Positions 16,744-25,429 of a DNA stretch of 64,000 nucleotides are shown here, one piece after another (position 1 is the first letter of the stretch; every line of letters begins with the position of its first letter). Location: assembly GCF_022026395.1 (NCBI RefSeq), contig NZ_CP041767.1:1499501-1563500 (forward strand), read 5' to 3'. Made by a program: the position numbers and the translations under genes. Source of the stretch: Brevibacillus brevis (lineage in GTDB: Bacteria > Bacillota > Bacilli > Brevibacillales > Brevibacillaceae). The notes below the pieces were generated by a model. The model was given only the letters and a program-made list of their open reading frames with translations. It ran no database searches and was not told the origin of the DNA.

Positions 16744-17562
16744 TTATTTACTCGTATACGTTGAGAGAGACCCATCCGCTAATAATACGTTGTAAGTACG
16801 GTGCAGCATGACTACTGCCTCCGCTCGTGTGAGTGGATCGTGTATTTCCAATTGGTTATCCCACGTACTCATGATGTCGTTGCCCACTAGCCATGCGAGT
16901 GCATAAGCTTTTAATGCGTCAATGTCACCATTGGCGAAAGTTATTTCTCCAGAGTCGAGGTGACTGTAGCTAATTGTGTATTCGGCGTTAGGAATAGCAG
17001 TGGAACCAGGATAAGGTGATCGATAGTTAGGTGAATCGACCGACTGTACGGTAATATCGTCAATTCTAGAGAGGACTTGCAAAACTTGATCGGCGGGCAT
17101 TTGATACATCTCTTGGTAAAAAAACGTTTGGAAGAAGTACATAGCTTCCCACCGCGTTACCTTTTTTTCGGGATAGATGTAGACTTTGTCCCAGTCCCAA
17201 TCTACAACACCAAATGAGTTTGCATCGTACATTTCCATTAATGGTTGATAGGCCCAATGTTTTTTGGGGACATCTTCAAACTTCTGTATTTTCTGCTCGG
17301 AGGATTCTTTGTTTAGATTCGGACGGAGTTTATTAAACAGCTTATGAAACATAACAGTGAGCTCGGCTCTGTCAATCGTCTCATTCGGTCTGAAGGCCCC
17401 ATTGGAATAGCCGCTTAATACACCTTTTTTTACCATGAAATCAACGGATTCCCGAGCCCAATGTCCATTCGGGATATCGCTGAACTGACTGGCTTGAACA
17501 GGCATGGAAGTTGAGAAAAGAATCGAAACGATAAGAGCTAAGCATAAAGACATATTTTTCAT
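16744..17562 (-). CDS. Secreted SLH-domain protein (paralogue of 59656)
   Basis: A 272-aa exported protein. Signal peptide MSLCLALIVSILFSTSMPVQA, then SLH repeat 1 (FSDIPNGHWARESVDFMVKK to IDRAELTVMFHKLFN), a diverged repeat 2 (FEDVPKKHWAYQPLMEMYDA to VTRWEAMYFFQTFF), a middle segment without recognised domain, and a last repeat ending LTRAEAVVMLHRTYN with the tail GSLSTYTSK. The gene at 59656 has the same layout and tail. AGGAGG lies 6 nt before the second of two adjacent ATGs, which I use. It may be a wall-bound structural protein; no catalytic domain is seen. Confidence 0.88.
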   Translation of the reverse strand: MKNMSLCLALIVSILFSTSMPVQASQFSDIPNGHWARESVDFMVKKGVLSGYSNGAFRPNETIDRAELTVMFHKLFNKLRPNLNKESSEQKIQKFEDVPKKHWAYQPLMEMYDANSFGVVDWDWDKVYIYPEKKVTRWEAMYFFQTFFYQEMYQMPADQVLQVLSRIDDITVQSVDSPNYRSPYPGSTAIPNAEYTISYSHLDSGEITFANGDIDALKAYALAWLVGNDIMSTWDNQLEIHDPLTRAEAVVMLHRTYNVLLADGSLSTYTSK

Positions 17563-17703
17563 CATGTTCCTCCTTTACCATCCCTTTCCTTTTCCCTTCT
17601 CTATTTCTGCTTAAACATTTTGGCTATACTCAGGCTGATGTCAGGAAGAGATGCAAATGGTATGCTGGAGGGGTAAGGCAGGATTGGAGAAGGGGATGGT
17701 GTT

Positions 17704-17760
17704 ATGAAAAGGACACGCAAAATCACCTCCTAAAATCATAATGTTTTCGATTTTAGGAGG
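17704..17760 (+). promoter_or_regulatory. Translational attenuator with leader peptide for cat
   Basis: A nine-codon leader (17704-17733) encodes MKRTRKITS and ends inside a hairpin whose arms are CCTCCTAAAATC (17726-17737) and GATTTTAGGAGG (17749-17760), a perfect 12-bp stem with an 11-nt loop. The right arm is the ribosome-binding site of cat, so it is hidden until a ribosome stalls on the leader. This is the layout of drug-inducible cat genes of staphylococci and bacilli. Confidence 0.9.
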
Positions 17761-17768
17761 GATATCCA

Positions 17769-18428
17769 ATGAAATTTCAGCGAATCGATCTAAACAATTG
17801 GAGCAGAAAGTCTTATTTCGAGCATTATCTGAACCGAGTGAATTGTACCTTCAGTATGACAGCCAACATTGATATATCGGGATTGCTCCCCGCTCTACGG
17901 CAAAAAGGGATGAAGTTGTACCCGGCTTTTCTGTATATGGTGACAAACGTTGTCAATGAGCATCGTGAATTTCGGACATCGTTTCATGCGGATGGCCAGT
18001 TGGGCTACTGGGAGAGCATGATACCCAGTTATACTTTTTTTCACAAGGACGATCAAACATTTTCTACGATGTGGACGGAATTCGCTGACGAGTTCCCTGT
18101 TTTTTATCAAAATTACGTAGCGGATATGAAACAGTATGGGGACAACAAAGGTTTTGTAGCGAAAGAACCGGAACCGCCTTATACCTTCCCTGTCTCGTGT
18201 ATTCCCTGGGTTAGCTTCAGTGGGTTTAATCTGAATATTTCGGGAGATGGGCGATATTTGCTGCCGATCATTACGAGCGGAAAGTATTTCGAGCAAGGAG
18301 GCAAAACGTTATTGCCTGTTTCTTTGCAAGTCCATCATGCGGTTTGTGATGGCTATCACGCCAGCTTGTTCATCAACGATTTGCAAAAATGGGCAACAAA
18401 TTATATGGAATGGTTAGGTGTCGAGTAA
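17769..18428 (+). CDS. cat: Chloramphenicol acetyltransferase (type A CAT)
   Basis: A 219-aa trimeric-type enzyme that inactivates chloramphenicol by transferring acetyl from acetyl-CoA to its 3-hydroxyl. The catalytic His lies in VSLQVHHAVCDGYHASLFI (HHxxxDG motif) near residue 193; the N-terminal FQRIDLNNWSRKSYFEHYL and the PWVSFSGFNLNI segment are also typical, and the length is that of classical CATs. The ribosome-binding site AGGAGG is sequestered in the upstream attenuator hairpin, so expression should be induced by chloramphenicol-like drugs. It is monocistronic. No mobile element is visible beside it, so it looks like a resident gene. Confidence 0.93.
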   Translation: MKFQRIDLNNWSRKSYFEHYLNRVNCTFSMTANIDISGLLPALRQKGMKLYPAFLYMVTNVVNEHREFRTSFHADGQLGYWESMIPSYTFFHKDDQTFSTMWTEFADEFPVFYQNYVADMKQYGDNKGFVAKEPEPPYTFPVSCIPWVSFSGFNLNISGDGRYLLPIITSGKYFEQGGKTLLPVSLQVHHAVCDGYHASLFINDLQKWATNYMEWLGVE

Positions 18429-18509
18429 ATTGGCTCGTTTGGTATGCTTCTTCTTCCTAATCTCTCCCAATCATTTATAATAACGGTAGGAGAACTGGGA
18501 GGAGAAGGA

Positions 18510-19673
18510 ATGAACAAAGAATTGGTAGGAAAAATCTTCGGCTGTATTGTTTTGGGTGCGATCATCACTGTGATCGGAGTCGTGGCGATGGTGATGACTG
18601 CCTTGAACGCACAGGGAAGAGTTTATTGCCTACTTGTCGCTGTCACGACGGTCGTTTTTATCATCTACATCATTGGCCAAATGTTCGTCCCGCAAAAGAG
18701 TCGGTTATGGAACCGGGCCCTCTTTGTCTATTTTCTCTTTTGTACGCTGCCAGTTGCAGGATATGAGATCAGCAGCTATTACCATAACAGCATTCCTGTG
18801 GTCAGTGAGGCAGAGGTCGATCTGGAACAGTATAAACCGTTCGCCACAGACTCCAAGGTCCATAAACTGGATCAACCAGCGACATTGTCATTACAGTCTG
18901 ATTTGCCCAAAATAGATGGGGCGACGGCCTTGTATCCTCTTTACGCTTCCTTTGTGCAGGCTGTTTATCCCGAGAAAAATTACGATCTTTACGACAGTGA
19001 AGTCATGGTAAACAAGACGCCAAATGCGTACGAAAACTTACTGGATGGCAAAGTCGATATCATTTTTGCGGCAGCGCCTTCCGAGGAACAGCTCCTGTCA
19101 GCAAAAGAAAAAGGCGTAGAGCTTAAGCTGACCCCGATTGGAAAGGAAGCTTTTGTCTTTTTCGTCCATGCAGAGAATTCTGTTCACGGACTCACTACCC
19201 AGCAGATTCAGGACATTTATGCGGGAGACATCAATTCCTGGGATCAAGTCGGGGGCGGGTATGAGTATATTCGATCCTTTCAGCGTCCTGAAAATAGCGG
19301 AAGTCAGACGATGCTCAAGAAAATCATGGGAGGCAAAGAGCTCATGAAAGCACCACAAGAAGACGTGGTAACAGGAATGGGTGAAATCATCGAGCAAACA
19401 GCCAACTACAAAAATTATTCGAATGCCATCGGTTACTCGTTCTTGTTTTATGCCACGGAGATGGTGCGAAACGGAAACATTCGTCTGCTCGCGATTGATG
19501 GGGTAATGCCTAATAAGGAAACGATAAAAAGCAGAGCGTATCCGTTTGCGGCCGATTTTTACGCAGTGACAGCCGGGACGGACAATCCGAATGCAGAGAA
19601 ACTGATCGAATGGATTTTGTCTCCACAAGGACAAGAATTAGTAGAAAAAACGGGCTATATTCCGGTGAAATAA
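18510..19673 (+). CDS. Membrane-anchored PstS-like substrate-binding protein
   Basis: A 387-aa protein with three N-terminal hydrophobic helices (IFGCIVLGAIITVIGVVAMV; VYCLLVAVTTVVFIIYIIG; ALFVYFLFCTLPVAGYEI) followed by a type-2 periplasmic-binding domain like PstS (LPKIDGATALYPLYASFVQA; DIIFAAAPSEEQ; LTTQQIQDIYAGDINSWDQVGGG; RPENSGSQTML). Normal PstS proteins are lipoproteins; here the ligand domain is fixed by membrane helices and no transport genes are adjacent, so a sensory or scavenging role is possible. GGGAGGAGAAGG precedes ATG 18510. Phosphate as ligand is inferred from the fold only. Confidence 0.83.
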   Translation: MNKELVGKIFGCIVLGAIITVIGVVAMVMTALNAQGRVYCLLVAVTTVVFIIYIIGQMFVPQKSRLWNRALFVYFLFCTLPVAGYEISSYYHNSIPVVSEAEVDLEQYKPFATDSKVHKLDQPATLSLQSDLPKIDGATALYPLYASFVQAVYPEKNYDLYDSEVMVNKTPNAYENLLDGKVDIIFAAAPSEEQLLSAKEKGVELKLTPIGKEAFVFFVHAENSVHGLTTQQIQDIYAGDINSWDQVGGGYEYIRSFQRPENSGSQTMLKKIMGGKELMKAPQEDVVTGMGEIIEQTANYKNYSNAIGYSFLFYATEMVRNGNIRLLAIDGVMPNKETIKSRAYPFAADFYAVTAGTDNPNAEKLIEWILSPQGQELVEKTGYIPVK

Positions 19674-19693
19674 AATTAGGCGAAGCAAAGGAG

Positions 19694-19727
19694 ACCCTTG
19701 GGAGATTGACCCGAGGGTTTCTTCTTC
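19694..19727 (+). terminator. Terminator after PstS-like gene
   Basis: ACCCTTGGG / CCCGAGGGT (one mismatch), 7-nt loop, followed by a T-rich tract. Confidence 0.75.
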
Positions 19728-19828
19728 GCTCTCCCTTTGTCTCGATTTGGGGTCGTGATTGTCGCGATGATCCGGGAGTCAGGCTTGCAGGCTGGCAGGC
19801 TGGCGGTTTTATTTCTAGTTGGATCATA

Positions 19829-19892
19829 TTGACAGAAAAAACTAAGACTGTTATAAAAATAGTGAATAGCACTCGCGAGGTGAGAGTGCTAA
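19829..19892 (+). promoter_or_regulatory. htpG promoter with CIRCE (HrcA operator)
   Basis: TTGACA (19829-19834), 17-bp spacer, TATAAA (19852-19857), then TAGCACTC-N9-GAGTGCTA (arms 19867-19874 and 19884-19891), the CIRCE inverted repeat bound by HrcA. It overlaps the start point, a repressing position. Class I heat-shock control of htpG differs from Bacillus subtilis, where htpG is not an HrcA target. Confidence 0.92.
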
Positions 19893-19937
19893 CATCGAAA
19901 AAGGAATACATAAGAAGTCCGGAAGGGTGGGTATTTC

Positions 19938-21818
19938 ATGGAAAAAAAGCAGTTTCAAGCAGAATCTACACGTCTGTTGGAAATGATGATCCATTCTATT
20001 TACACACAAAAGGAAATCTTTTTGCGCGAGTTGATCTCCAATGCGAGTGACGCGATTGACAAAATTTACTACAAGTCGCTCACCGATGATCAATTGGTGT
20101 TCGATAAAGAGAACTATTACATCAAAGTAGAGGTTAACAAAGATACCAGAACATTGACGCTGACAGATACCGGGATCGGCATGACGCAGGATGAGTTGGA
20201 AAATAATCTGGGTGTCATTGCGAAGAGTGGGTCTTTGGCGTTCAAAAAAGAAAACGACGCGAAGGATGGCTACAACATCATCGGTCAATTCGGCGTTGGT
20301 TTCTACTCGGCTTTCATGGTTGCCGACAAGGTTACGGTTATCAGTAAAGCACTGGGCAGCGACACTGGGTACAAATGGGAGTCCAGCGGTGCGGATGGCT
20401 ACACGATTGAGCCTTATCAAAAAGATTCCGTCGGAACCGAAATCATTCTCGAAATCAAGGAGAATACGGAGGAAGAGAATTACGACGAGTTTTTGGAAGA
20501 GTACCGATTAAAAGCGATTATCAAAAAGTACTCCGATTTCATTCGGTACCCGATCAAAATGGACGTTACGCAGCATAAGCCAAAAGAGGGCAGCGAAAAC
20601 GAGTACGAACAGGTGAAGGAAGAGCAAATCGTGAACAGCATGGTTCCGATTTGGCGTAAAAATAAAAGCGAGCTGACCACGGAGAATTACGAGCAGTTTT
20701 ATGCGAGCAAGCATTACGGCTTCGACAAGCCGCTGACGCACATCCATATCAATGCTGATGGAGCCGTTGTTTATCAGGCGATTTTGTACATCCCGGAGAG
20801 CATGCCGTTTGATTACTACTCGAAGGAGTACGAAAAAGGTCTGGAGCTGTATGCGAACGGCGTACTCATCATGAACAAATGTGCAGACCTGCTTCCCGAC
20901 TACTTCAGCTTTGTAAAAGGGATGGTTGACTCCGAGAGCCTGTCGCTCAACATTTCCCGTGAGATGCTCCAGCATGACCGTCAATTGAAGCTGATTGCAA
21001 AAAACATCACGAGCAAAATCAAAAGCCAGCTGCAAAGCATGCTGAAAACAGAGCGGGAGAAATACGAGCTGTTCTACAAGTCGTTTGGCAGACAGCTGAA
21101 ATACGGTATGTACAGCGACTACGGAAGGCATAAAGAAACGCTGCAAGACCTGTTGATGTTCTACTCTTCCAAAGAGAAAAAGCTGGTGACGCTAGAAGAG
21201 TACGTAGAGAGAATGCCAGAAGACCAAAAGTACATCTACTACGCATCTGGCGAGTCGATCGAGCGAATCGAGAAGCTGCCGCAAACAGAGCTCGTATCCG
21301 AGAAAGGCTACGAAATCCTGTACTTCACAGATGACGTCGATGAGTTCGCGATCAAAATGATGATGAACTACAAGGAAAAGGAATTCAAATCCGTATCGAG
21401 CGGGGATTTGGGAATCGAACCGGGTGAAGAAGAAAAAGCAGCCGAAGCAGAAAACGAGAACAACAAAGAGCTGTTCGACTATATGGCATCGCTGCTCGAA
21501 GGAAAAGTCAAAGCTGTCAAAGCCTCCAAGCGCTTGAAGTCACACCCTGTCTGCTTGTCGACTGAGGGTGAAATGACGATTGAAATGGAAAAAATCTTGA
21601 ATGCGATGCCGAACAATCCGAACGTCAAGGCCGACAAGGTGCTGGAGATCAATGTGAACCATGCGGTGTTCCAGTCGTTGAAGGGTGCATTTGACACAGA
21701 CAAGGAAAAGGTCAATTTGTATACGGCGCTTCTGTACAATCAGGCTCTCTTGATCGAAGGCTTGCCGATTCAAGACCCAGTAGAGTTTACGAACGATATT
21801 TGCAAAGTAATGGTTTAA
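19938..21818 (+). CDS. htpG: HtpG, bacterial Hsp90 chaperone
   Basis: A 626-aa ATP-dependent chaperone, full family length. The N-terminal GHKL ATPase domain shows [28 protein letters not shown] and [14 protein letters not shown]; the middle domain contains the catalytic-loop region [12 protein letters not shown]; the C-terminal dimerisation domain ends with the [13 protein letters not shown] segment. It acts as a cytosolic homodimer on late-folding clients. The gene is monocistronic, with a sigma-A promoter and a CIRCE operator just upstream and a long terminator hairpin downstream. Confidence 0.98.
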   Translation: MEKKQFQAESTRLLEMMIHSIYTQKEIFLRELISNASDAIDKIYYKSLTDDQLVFDKENYYIKVEVNKDTRTLTLTDTGIGMTQDELENNLGVIAKSGSLAFKKENDAKDGYNIIGQFGVGFYSAFMVADKVTVISKALGSDTGYKWESSGADGYTIEPYQKDSVGTEIILEIKENTEEENYDEFLEEYRLKAIIKKYSDFIRYPIKMDVTQHKPKEGSENEYEQVKEEQIVNSMVPIWRKNKSELTTENYEQFYASKHYGFDKPLTHIHINADGAVVYQAILYIPESMPFDYYSKEYEKGLELYANGVLIMNKCADLLPDYFSFVKGMVDSESLSLNISREMLQHDRQLKLIAKNITSKIKSQLQSMLKTEREKYELFYKSFGRQLKYGMYSDYGRHKETLQDLLMFYSSKEKKLVTLEEYVERMPEDQKYIYYASGESIERIEKLPQTELVSEKGYEILYFTDDVDEFAIKMMMNYKEKEFKSVSSGDLGIEPGEEEKAAEAENENNKELFDYMASLLEGKVKAVKASKRLKSHPVCLSTEGEMTIEMEKILNAMPNNPNVKADKVLEINVNHAVFQSLKGAFDTDKEKVNLYTALLYNQALLIEGLPIQDPVEFTNDICKVMV

Positions 21819-21819
21819 T

Positions 21820-21859
21820 CATCAAAAAGGGGATGAGACTTACTCATCCTCTTTTTGAT
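21820..21859. terminator. Terminator after htpG
   Basis: Long hairpin with arms ATCAAAAAG-GGATGAG and CTCATCC-CTTTTTGAT; it can serve htpG and the convergent SDR gene. Confidence 0.85.
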
Positions 21860-21887
21860 GTGGAAAATGTCTCGGAATGATAAAAAA

Positions 21888-22649
21888 CTAGTTGCTTGGC
21901 CTCGATACATACGTGAAGATTGGATCTCTTAGCTCGAACTCATATGTTGCTCCATTCACGATTCCAACGACCTTCTCACTGTCATATAAATCGAGCAAGA
22001 AACCGGCCATTTGTTTAGCTGTATGGAACTTAGGAACTGCACCAGCATATTCAAAATGATCCATATCAAAGGAACGCTTCGCAAATTCGGTCTCTGTTGC
22101 AGCAGGTGCCAAGACTTTTGCTCGCATTTCTGCTCCGTTCTCCCTCAATTCTTGTGCTAGACCTTCCGTAAAGGCACTTACATAGAACTTCGTTGCACAA
22201 TAGGTCACGGCGTTAGCAATGATTCTGTAACCTCCGCCTGAAGAAATATTGATGATTTGCGTTCCTTTCACATGTGCATAGTCATGAGCATAACGAGAAG
22301 AAAGAATCGTTAGTGCTTCAATATTCAAGTGAAGCATGGACTCAATTTTATTCAAGTTTTGTTCCCCAACAGAAGCAAAGTTTCCAAACCCCGCATTATT
22401 AATCCAGGTCTCAATCTCATAATCCTTTAGACTGTCGTAAAAGTCATGAACATTTGCACGTACACTTAAGTCAACTGTTCGAATGACTACATCCAATTTT
22501 GCGTTGATTTCAGCCACTTTTGATTGTAACTTTTCTAATTCATTCGTTCGACGTGCTGCTAAAATTAAGTTTTTTCCACGAGCAGCAAATGCCAGAGCGG
22601 TTTCAAAACCAATTCCTGAACTTGCCCCCGTAATGACCGTATAATTCAT
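21888..22649 (-). CDS. Short-chain dehydrogenase/reductase (classical SDR)
   Basis: A 253-aa NAD(P)-dependent oxidoreductase. It has the TGASSGIG cofactor loop at the N-terminus, NNAG at about residue 87, the catalytic Ser in INISSGGG and the YxxxK pair in TYCATKFY. CAGGAGGGG precedes the ATG. The gene is divergent from a MerR-family gene, and its promoter has the 19-bp spacer and dyad of MerR-activated genes, so it is probably the regulator's target. Substrate unknown. Confidence 0.92.
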   Translation of the reverse strand: MNYTVITGASSGIGFETALAFAARGKNLILAARRTNELEKLQSKVAEINAKLDVVIRTVDLSVRANVHDFYDSLKDYEIETWINNAGFGNFASVGEQNLNKIESMLHLNIEALTILSSRYAHDYAHVKGTQIINISSGGGYRIIANAVTYCATKFYVSAFTEGLAQELRENGAEMRAKVLAPAATETEFAKRSFDMDHFEYAGAVPKFHTAKQMAGFLLDLYDSEKVVGIVNGATYEFELRDPIFTYVSRPSN

Positions 22650-22704
22650 GTATACCCCTCCTGAATTTATTCAATAGCTTCCATTGAGATTGAATGTTTC
22701 ATTG

Positions 22705-22735
22705 AGTATACAGATTAGAGTAAACTCTAAGTCAA
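22705..22735 (-). promoter_or_regulatory. MerR-type promoter driving the SDR gene
   Basis: On the minus strand: TTGACT, 19-bp spacer, TATACT. The spacer holds the dyad TTAGAGT-nn-ACTCTAA (22715-22730). The over-long spacer with a centred dyad is the hallmark of promoters activated by DNA distortion by MerR proteins. Confidence 0.85.
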
Positions 22736-22763
22736 GGGTATAAAATCCATTCGGAGGTTTCTC

Positions 22764-23126
22764 ATGCACACGATTGGTGAAGTGGCACATCTATTAGGGA
22801 TCAGCACACATACGCTGCGATATTATGAAAAGGAAAAAATAATTATTCCGGATCGCGATGAAAGTGGTGACAGGCGATATAACGATTCGCATATTCAATG
22901 GCTGCGATTTGTTATCAAGTTAAAAGAAACGCAAATGCCTATCTCGAAAATCAAGAAGTACGCTTCACTATTTTTAGAAGGAGAACATACTGCTTCAGCT
23001 CGATTGAGTCTTTTAGAAGATCATAAACACTATATTGAGCAACAAATAAAAATTTTAATCGATGTGGACGGTATGCTAGAACGTAAAATTGTTGCTTACA
23101 AAGATTTCATCCGTAACAGAGATTGA
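22764..23126 (+). CDS. MerR-family transcriptional regulator
   Basis: A 120-aa regulator. The N-terminal winged helix reads TIGEVAHLLGISTHTLRYYE with the second wing ERDESGDRRYND-type segment, followed by a dimerisation coiled coil (RLSLLEDHKHYIEQQIKILI). There is no cysteine cluster typical of metal sensors; it is closest to AdhR-like regulators paired with oxidoreductases. CGGAGG lies upstream of the ATG. It is divergent from the SDR gene whose promoter carries a matching dyad. Its paralogue at 38591 is 125 aa. Confidence 0.93.
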   Translation: MHTIGEVAHLLGISTHTLRYYEKEKIIIPDRDESGDRRYNDSHIQWLRFVIKLKETQMPISKIKKYASLFLEGEHTASARLSLLEDHKHYIEQQIKILIDVDGMLERKIVAYKDFIRNRD

Positions 23127-23277
23127 TTTTCCATTCATAAGGGCCAGGGGGGTGATTGTGATTTAAGGGATTCAAATTTGCATTTCATCCAAAATCTATC
23201 TATATAAAGTTAAGAGGTTGTATCATGTTTATGATAGAACTTTAAAATAAAGGTAATGGAACGAGGGTACATCATTT

Positions 23278-24018
23278 ATGTATAGAGTGGCTATTTGCGA
23301 TGATGAGGAGAAACACAGAGAGTTTGTTAAAAGTATTCTACTTACATTGTCGATAAAGACAAATATTGAATTTGTAATCGAATCATTCGACGCGGGAGAG
23401 CAGTTGGTATCTTATTATGAGCGCCAAGAAATTCCGTTCCATATTTTAATTTTGGACATTGAAATGGGTGGAATGAACGGAATTCAAACAGCCCGAACCA
23501 TAAGAGGGTTAAAGAACCTGGATGAACAAATTATTTTTCTGACAAGTTACCCCCAGTATATGGTGGAAAGTTTTGACGTCATGACATTCCAGTACTTGAT
23601 AAAACCCATTGCACCTTCGATCTTGGAGGAGAAAATCATCAAGCTACACCAATACTTTCAAGCACTTGATAAAAAGTATATGGTCATCAAGTCAGGCTAT
23701 GAAGAAGTCGTATTAAAACATGATGAACTTATTTGTATTGAAGCTGCCAAAAGCTTAACCATAAAAAGCAAGCTGCATTTTACGACCACAAATCAAACCT
23801 ATGAAAGCAAAGGCATCATTTCTGATTATGCTCTGGCCTTAAAGGACTGTAACTTCATACAAATCCATCGTTCCATTATTATTAATCTGCTTCATGTGAA
23901 GAAATTTGCAAGTGGAGTGGTTCTCATGTCCAATGGGAGGGAATTGCCTATAGGCCGTTCTAAAATGAAAGAGGTTAAAGACACTTACACCAAATTTATG
24001 ATTATGAAGGTCGATTGA
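23278..24018 (+). CDS. LytTR-family response regulator (AgrA/ComE-like)
   Basis: A 246-aa response regulator. The receiver domain shows VAICDDEEKHREF, phospho-acceptor Asp in FHILILDIEMGGMNG and Lys in FQYLIKPI. The C-terminal half is a LytTR DNA-binding domain (LICIEAAKSLTIK; FIQIHRSIIINLLHV). Two nucleotides separate it from the GHKL kinase gene, forming an Agr-like pair. No agrB/agrD-type peptide genes are present. The region 22.7-27.5 kb is visibly richer in A+T than its surroundings, which may point to transfer. Confidence 0.93.
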   Translation: MYRVAICDDEEKHREFVKSILLTLSIKTNIEFVIESFDAGEQLVSYYERQEIPFHILILDIEMGGMNGIQTARTIRGLKNLDEQIIFLTSYPQYMVESFDVMTFQYLIKPIAPSILEEKIIKLHQYFQALDKKYMVIKSGYEEVVLKHDELICIEAAKSLTIKSKLHFTTTNQTYESKGIISDYALALKDCNFIQIHRSIIINLLHVKKFASGVVLMSNGRELPIGRSKMKEVKDTYTKFMIMKVD

Positions 24019-24019
24019 T

Positions 24020-25291
24020 ATGATTCAAAATAATTTTCCGATTGTCTTTTGCATGATACTTCTGATGGGTGTGCAAGTTAATTTTTTCTTCAATTCGGTA
24101 TTTGATAAATCAGCTAAAAAACAAAACCGATTTATATACTTCATTATCTTTGGATTGCTCGATTACCTATATTTAGTTATACCAGCCTCTCTTATTTTAT
24201 CTTCGATGCTATCTTTTCTTGTGATATTTAGTTTTGCGCAATCTTATACAGTAGAATTTAAAACGAAGTTTACTTTTTCTATACTTTACAGTGTTTTAGC
24301 ATCTCTCTCTTATTTTATATCGCTATATTTATTTTATTCCCTAGATTCCGTTGACTTTAGCTTTCACTCTATAAATGAACAAGATCAAATAGCCAATACG
24401 AAAGCTATTTTACTCAGTTCCATGATCATGTTTGCGATCATTCAGATCATACGACTACTTGCAAAACGTAGAAGTTTCTCTTTGGATAATCGTTACTACG
24501 CATTATTCTTGGTTATTCCTGTCGTAAGTATATACCAGCTGAGTATTCTAACTTATATGGACGTTTATTCTTTCATTTCCGTCATTGGAATGCTTCTCTT
24601 AAACGTTATTATTTTCTATATTTTTGACAATATCGTAGATAAATTTCAATTTATGCATGAGAATTCGCAATTGCAAAATCAAATGGACTATCAAGATGCG
24701 AATTACGAAAAAACAGTTCACAGCTTCAAATCGATTAAACGAATCATTCATGATACGAACCAACAGCTTTTGTATATCGAAGAATGTATTAAGCGAAATG
24801 AGTTAGAAGCGGCAATGGAACATATCAAGACTACTTTAAATAAAGTCGAAGGAGCCTATCATCGCGTTAATACGGGGAATCTGGTTATAGATGCCCTTGT
24901 CACAAATACGCTTAATATTGGACAAGCCAATGGTATAAGAATTGATACGAAGATTAACCTATATTCACAGGAAGTAAATATTGACCGTTATGACTTATGT
25001 GTAGCTCTAGGAAATATGCTAGATAACGCAATGGAAGCTTCTAAACGAGTAAAAATCGCAGAAGATAGGTACATTCTAATCAAAATATATTCTACCGAGT
25101 CTACCCTTCTCATTCACATTTTGAATCATATGGAGAATGAAGTTGCCTATTTGCACAGCCAAAAATCAAACGCGGAATTTCATGGTATCGGATTAACAAA
25201 CATAGCTAGAATTTGTGACAAGTACGGTGGTCATATGACCATTGAAACGAAACATAAAGAATTTAATAATATGGTCGTACTTCCATATTAA
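24020..25291 (+). CDS. GHKL-type sensor histidine kinase (AgrC-like)
   Basis: A 423-aa sensor kinase. The first 210 residues contain about six hydrophobic segments with no long external loop, as in peptide-sensing AgrC-type kinases. Then comes a helical segment with the likely phospho-accepting His in RIIHDTNQQLLYIEEC and a GHKL ATPase domain (ALGNMLDNAMEAS; FHGIGLTNIARI). It is coupled to the LytTR regulator upstream. A strong terminator separates it from the secreted serine hydrolase gene, which is the best guess for a target. Ligand unknown. Confidence 0.9.
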   Translation: MIQNNFPIVFCMILLMGVQVNFFFNSVFDKSAKKQNRFIYFIIFGLLDYLYLVIPASLILSSMLSFLVIFSFAQSYTVEFKTKFTFSILYSVLASLSYFISLYLFYSLDSVDFSFHSINEQDQIANTKAILLSSMIMFAIIQIIRLLAKRRSFSLDNRYYALFLVIPVVSIYQLSILTYMDVYSFISVIGMLLLNVIIFYIFDNIVDKFQFMHENSQLQNQMDYQDANYEKTVHSFKSIKRIIHDTNQQLLYIEECIKRNELEAAMEHIKTTLNKVEGAYHRVNTGNLVIDALVTNTLNIGQANGIRIDTKINLYSQEVNIDRYDLCVALGNMLDNAMEASKRVKIAEDRYILIKIYSTESTLLIHILNHMENEVAYLHSQKSNAEFHGIGLTNIARICDKYGGHMTIETKHKEFNNMVVLPY

Positions 25292-25294
25292 AGC

Positions 25295-25335
25295 AACAAT
25301 CCTTAGACAACATGTTGTTTAGGGATTGTTTTTTT
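25295..25335 (+). terminator. Terminator after LytTR two-component genes
   Basis: A 36-nt near-perfect palindrome with outer arms AACAATCC / GGATTGTT and inner ACAACATGTTGT, followed by T residues. Confidence 0.9.
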
Positions 25336-25372
25336 CGTTTCAGGGTCATTTTTATTCTAGTAGACTTTTTCC

Positions 25373-25400
25373 TTGTATGATCATTTCAGCGAAGTACAAT
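25373..25400 (+). promoter_or_regulatory. Candidate promoter of serine hydrolase gene
   Basis: TTGTAT (25373-25378), 16-bp spacer, TACAAT (25395-25400), 30 nt upstream of the start. The weak -35 would suit activation, possibly by the adjacent LytTR regulator, but I see no clear pair of LytTR direct repeats. Confidence 0.45.
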
Positions 25401-25429
25401 ACAGCAAGAATTACGAGGAGGAATTAACA

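Noticed and set aside
23127..23277. Search for an AgrD-like peptide gene before the LytTR genes
   Set aside because: No short frame with a ribosome-binding site and a Cys/Ser-containing core was found in this interval or between 25292 and 25429.
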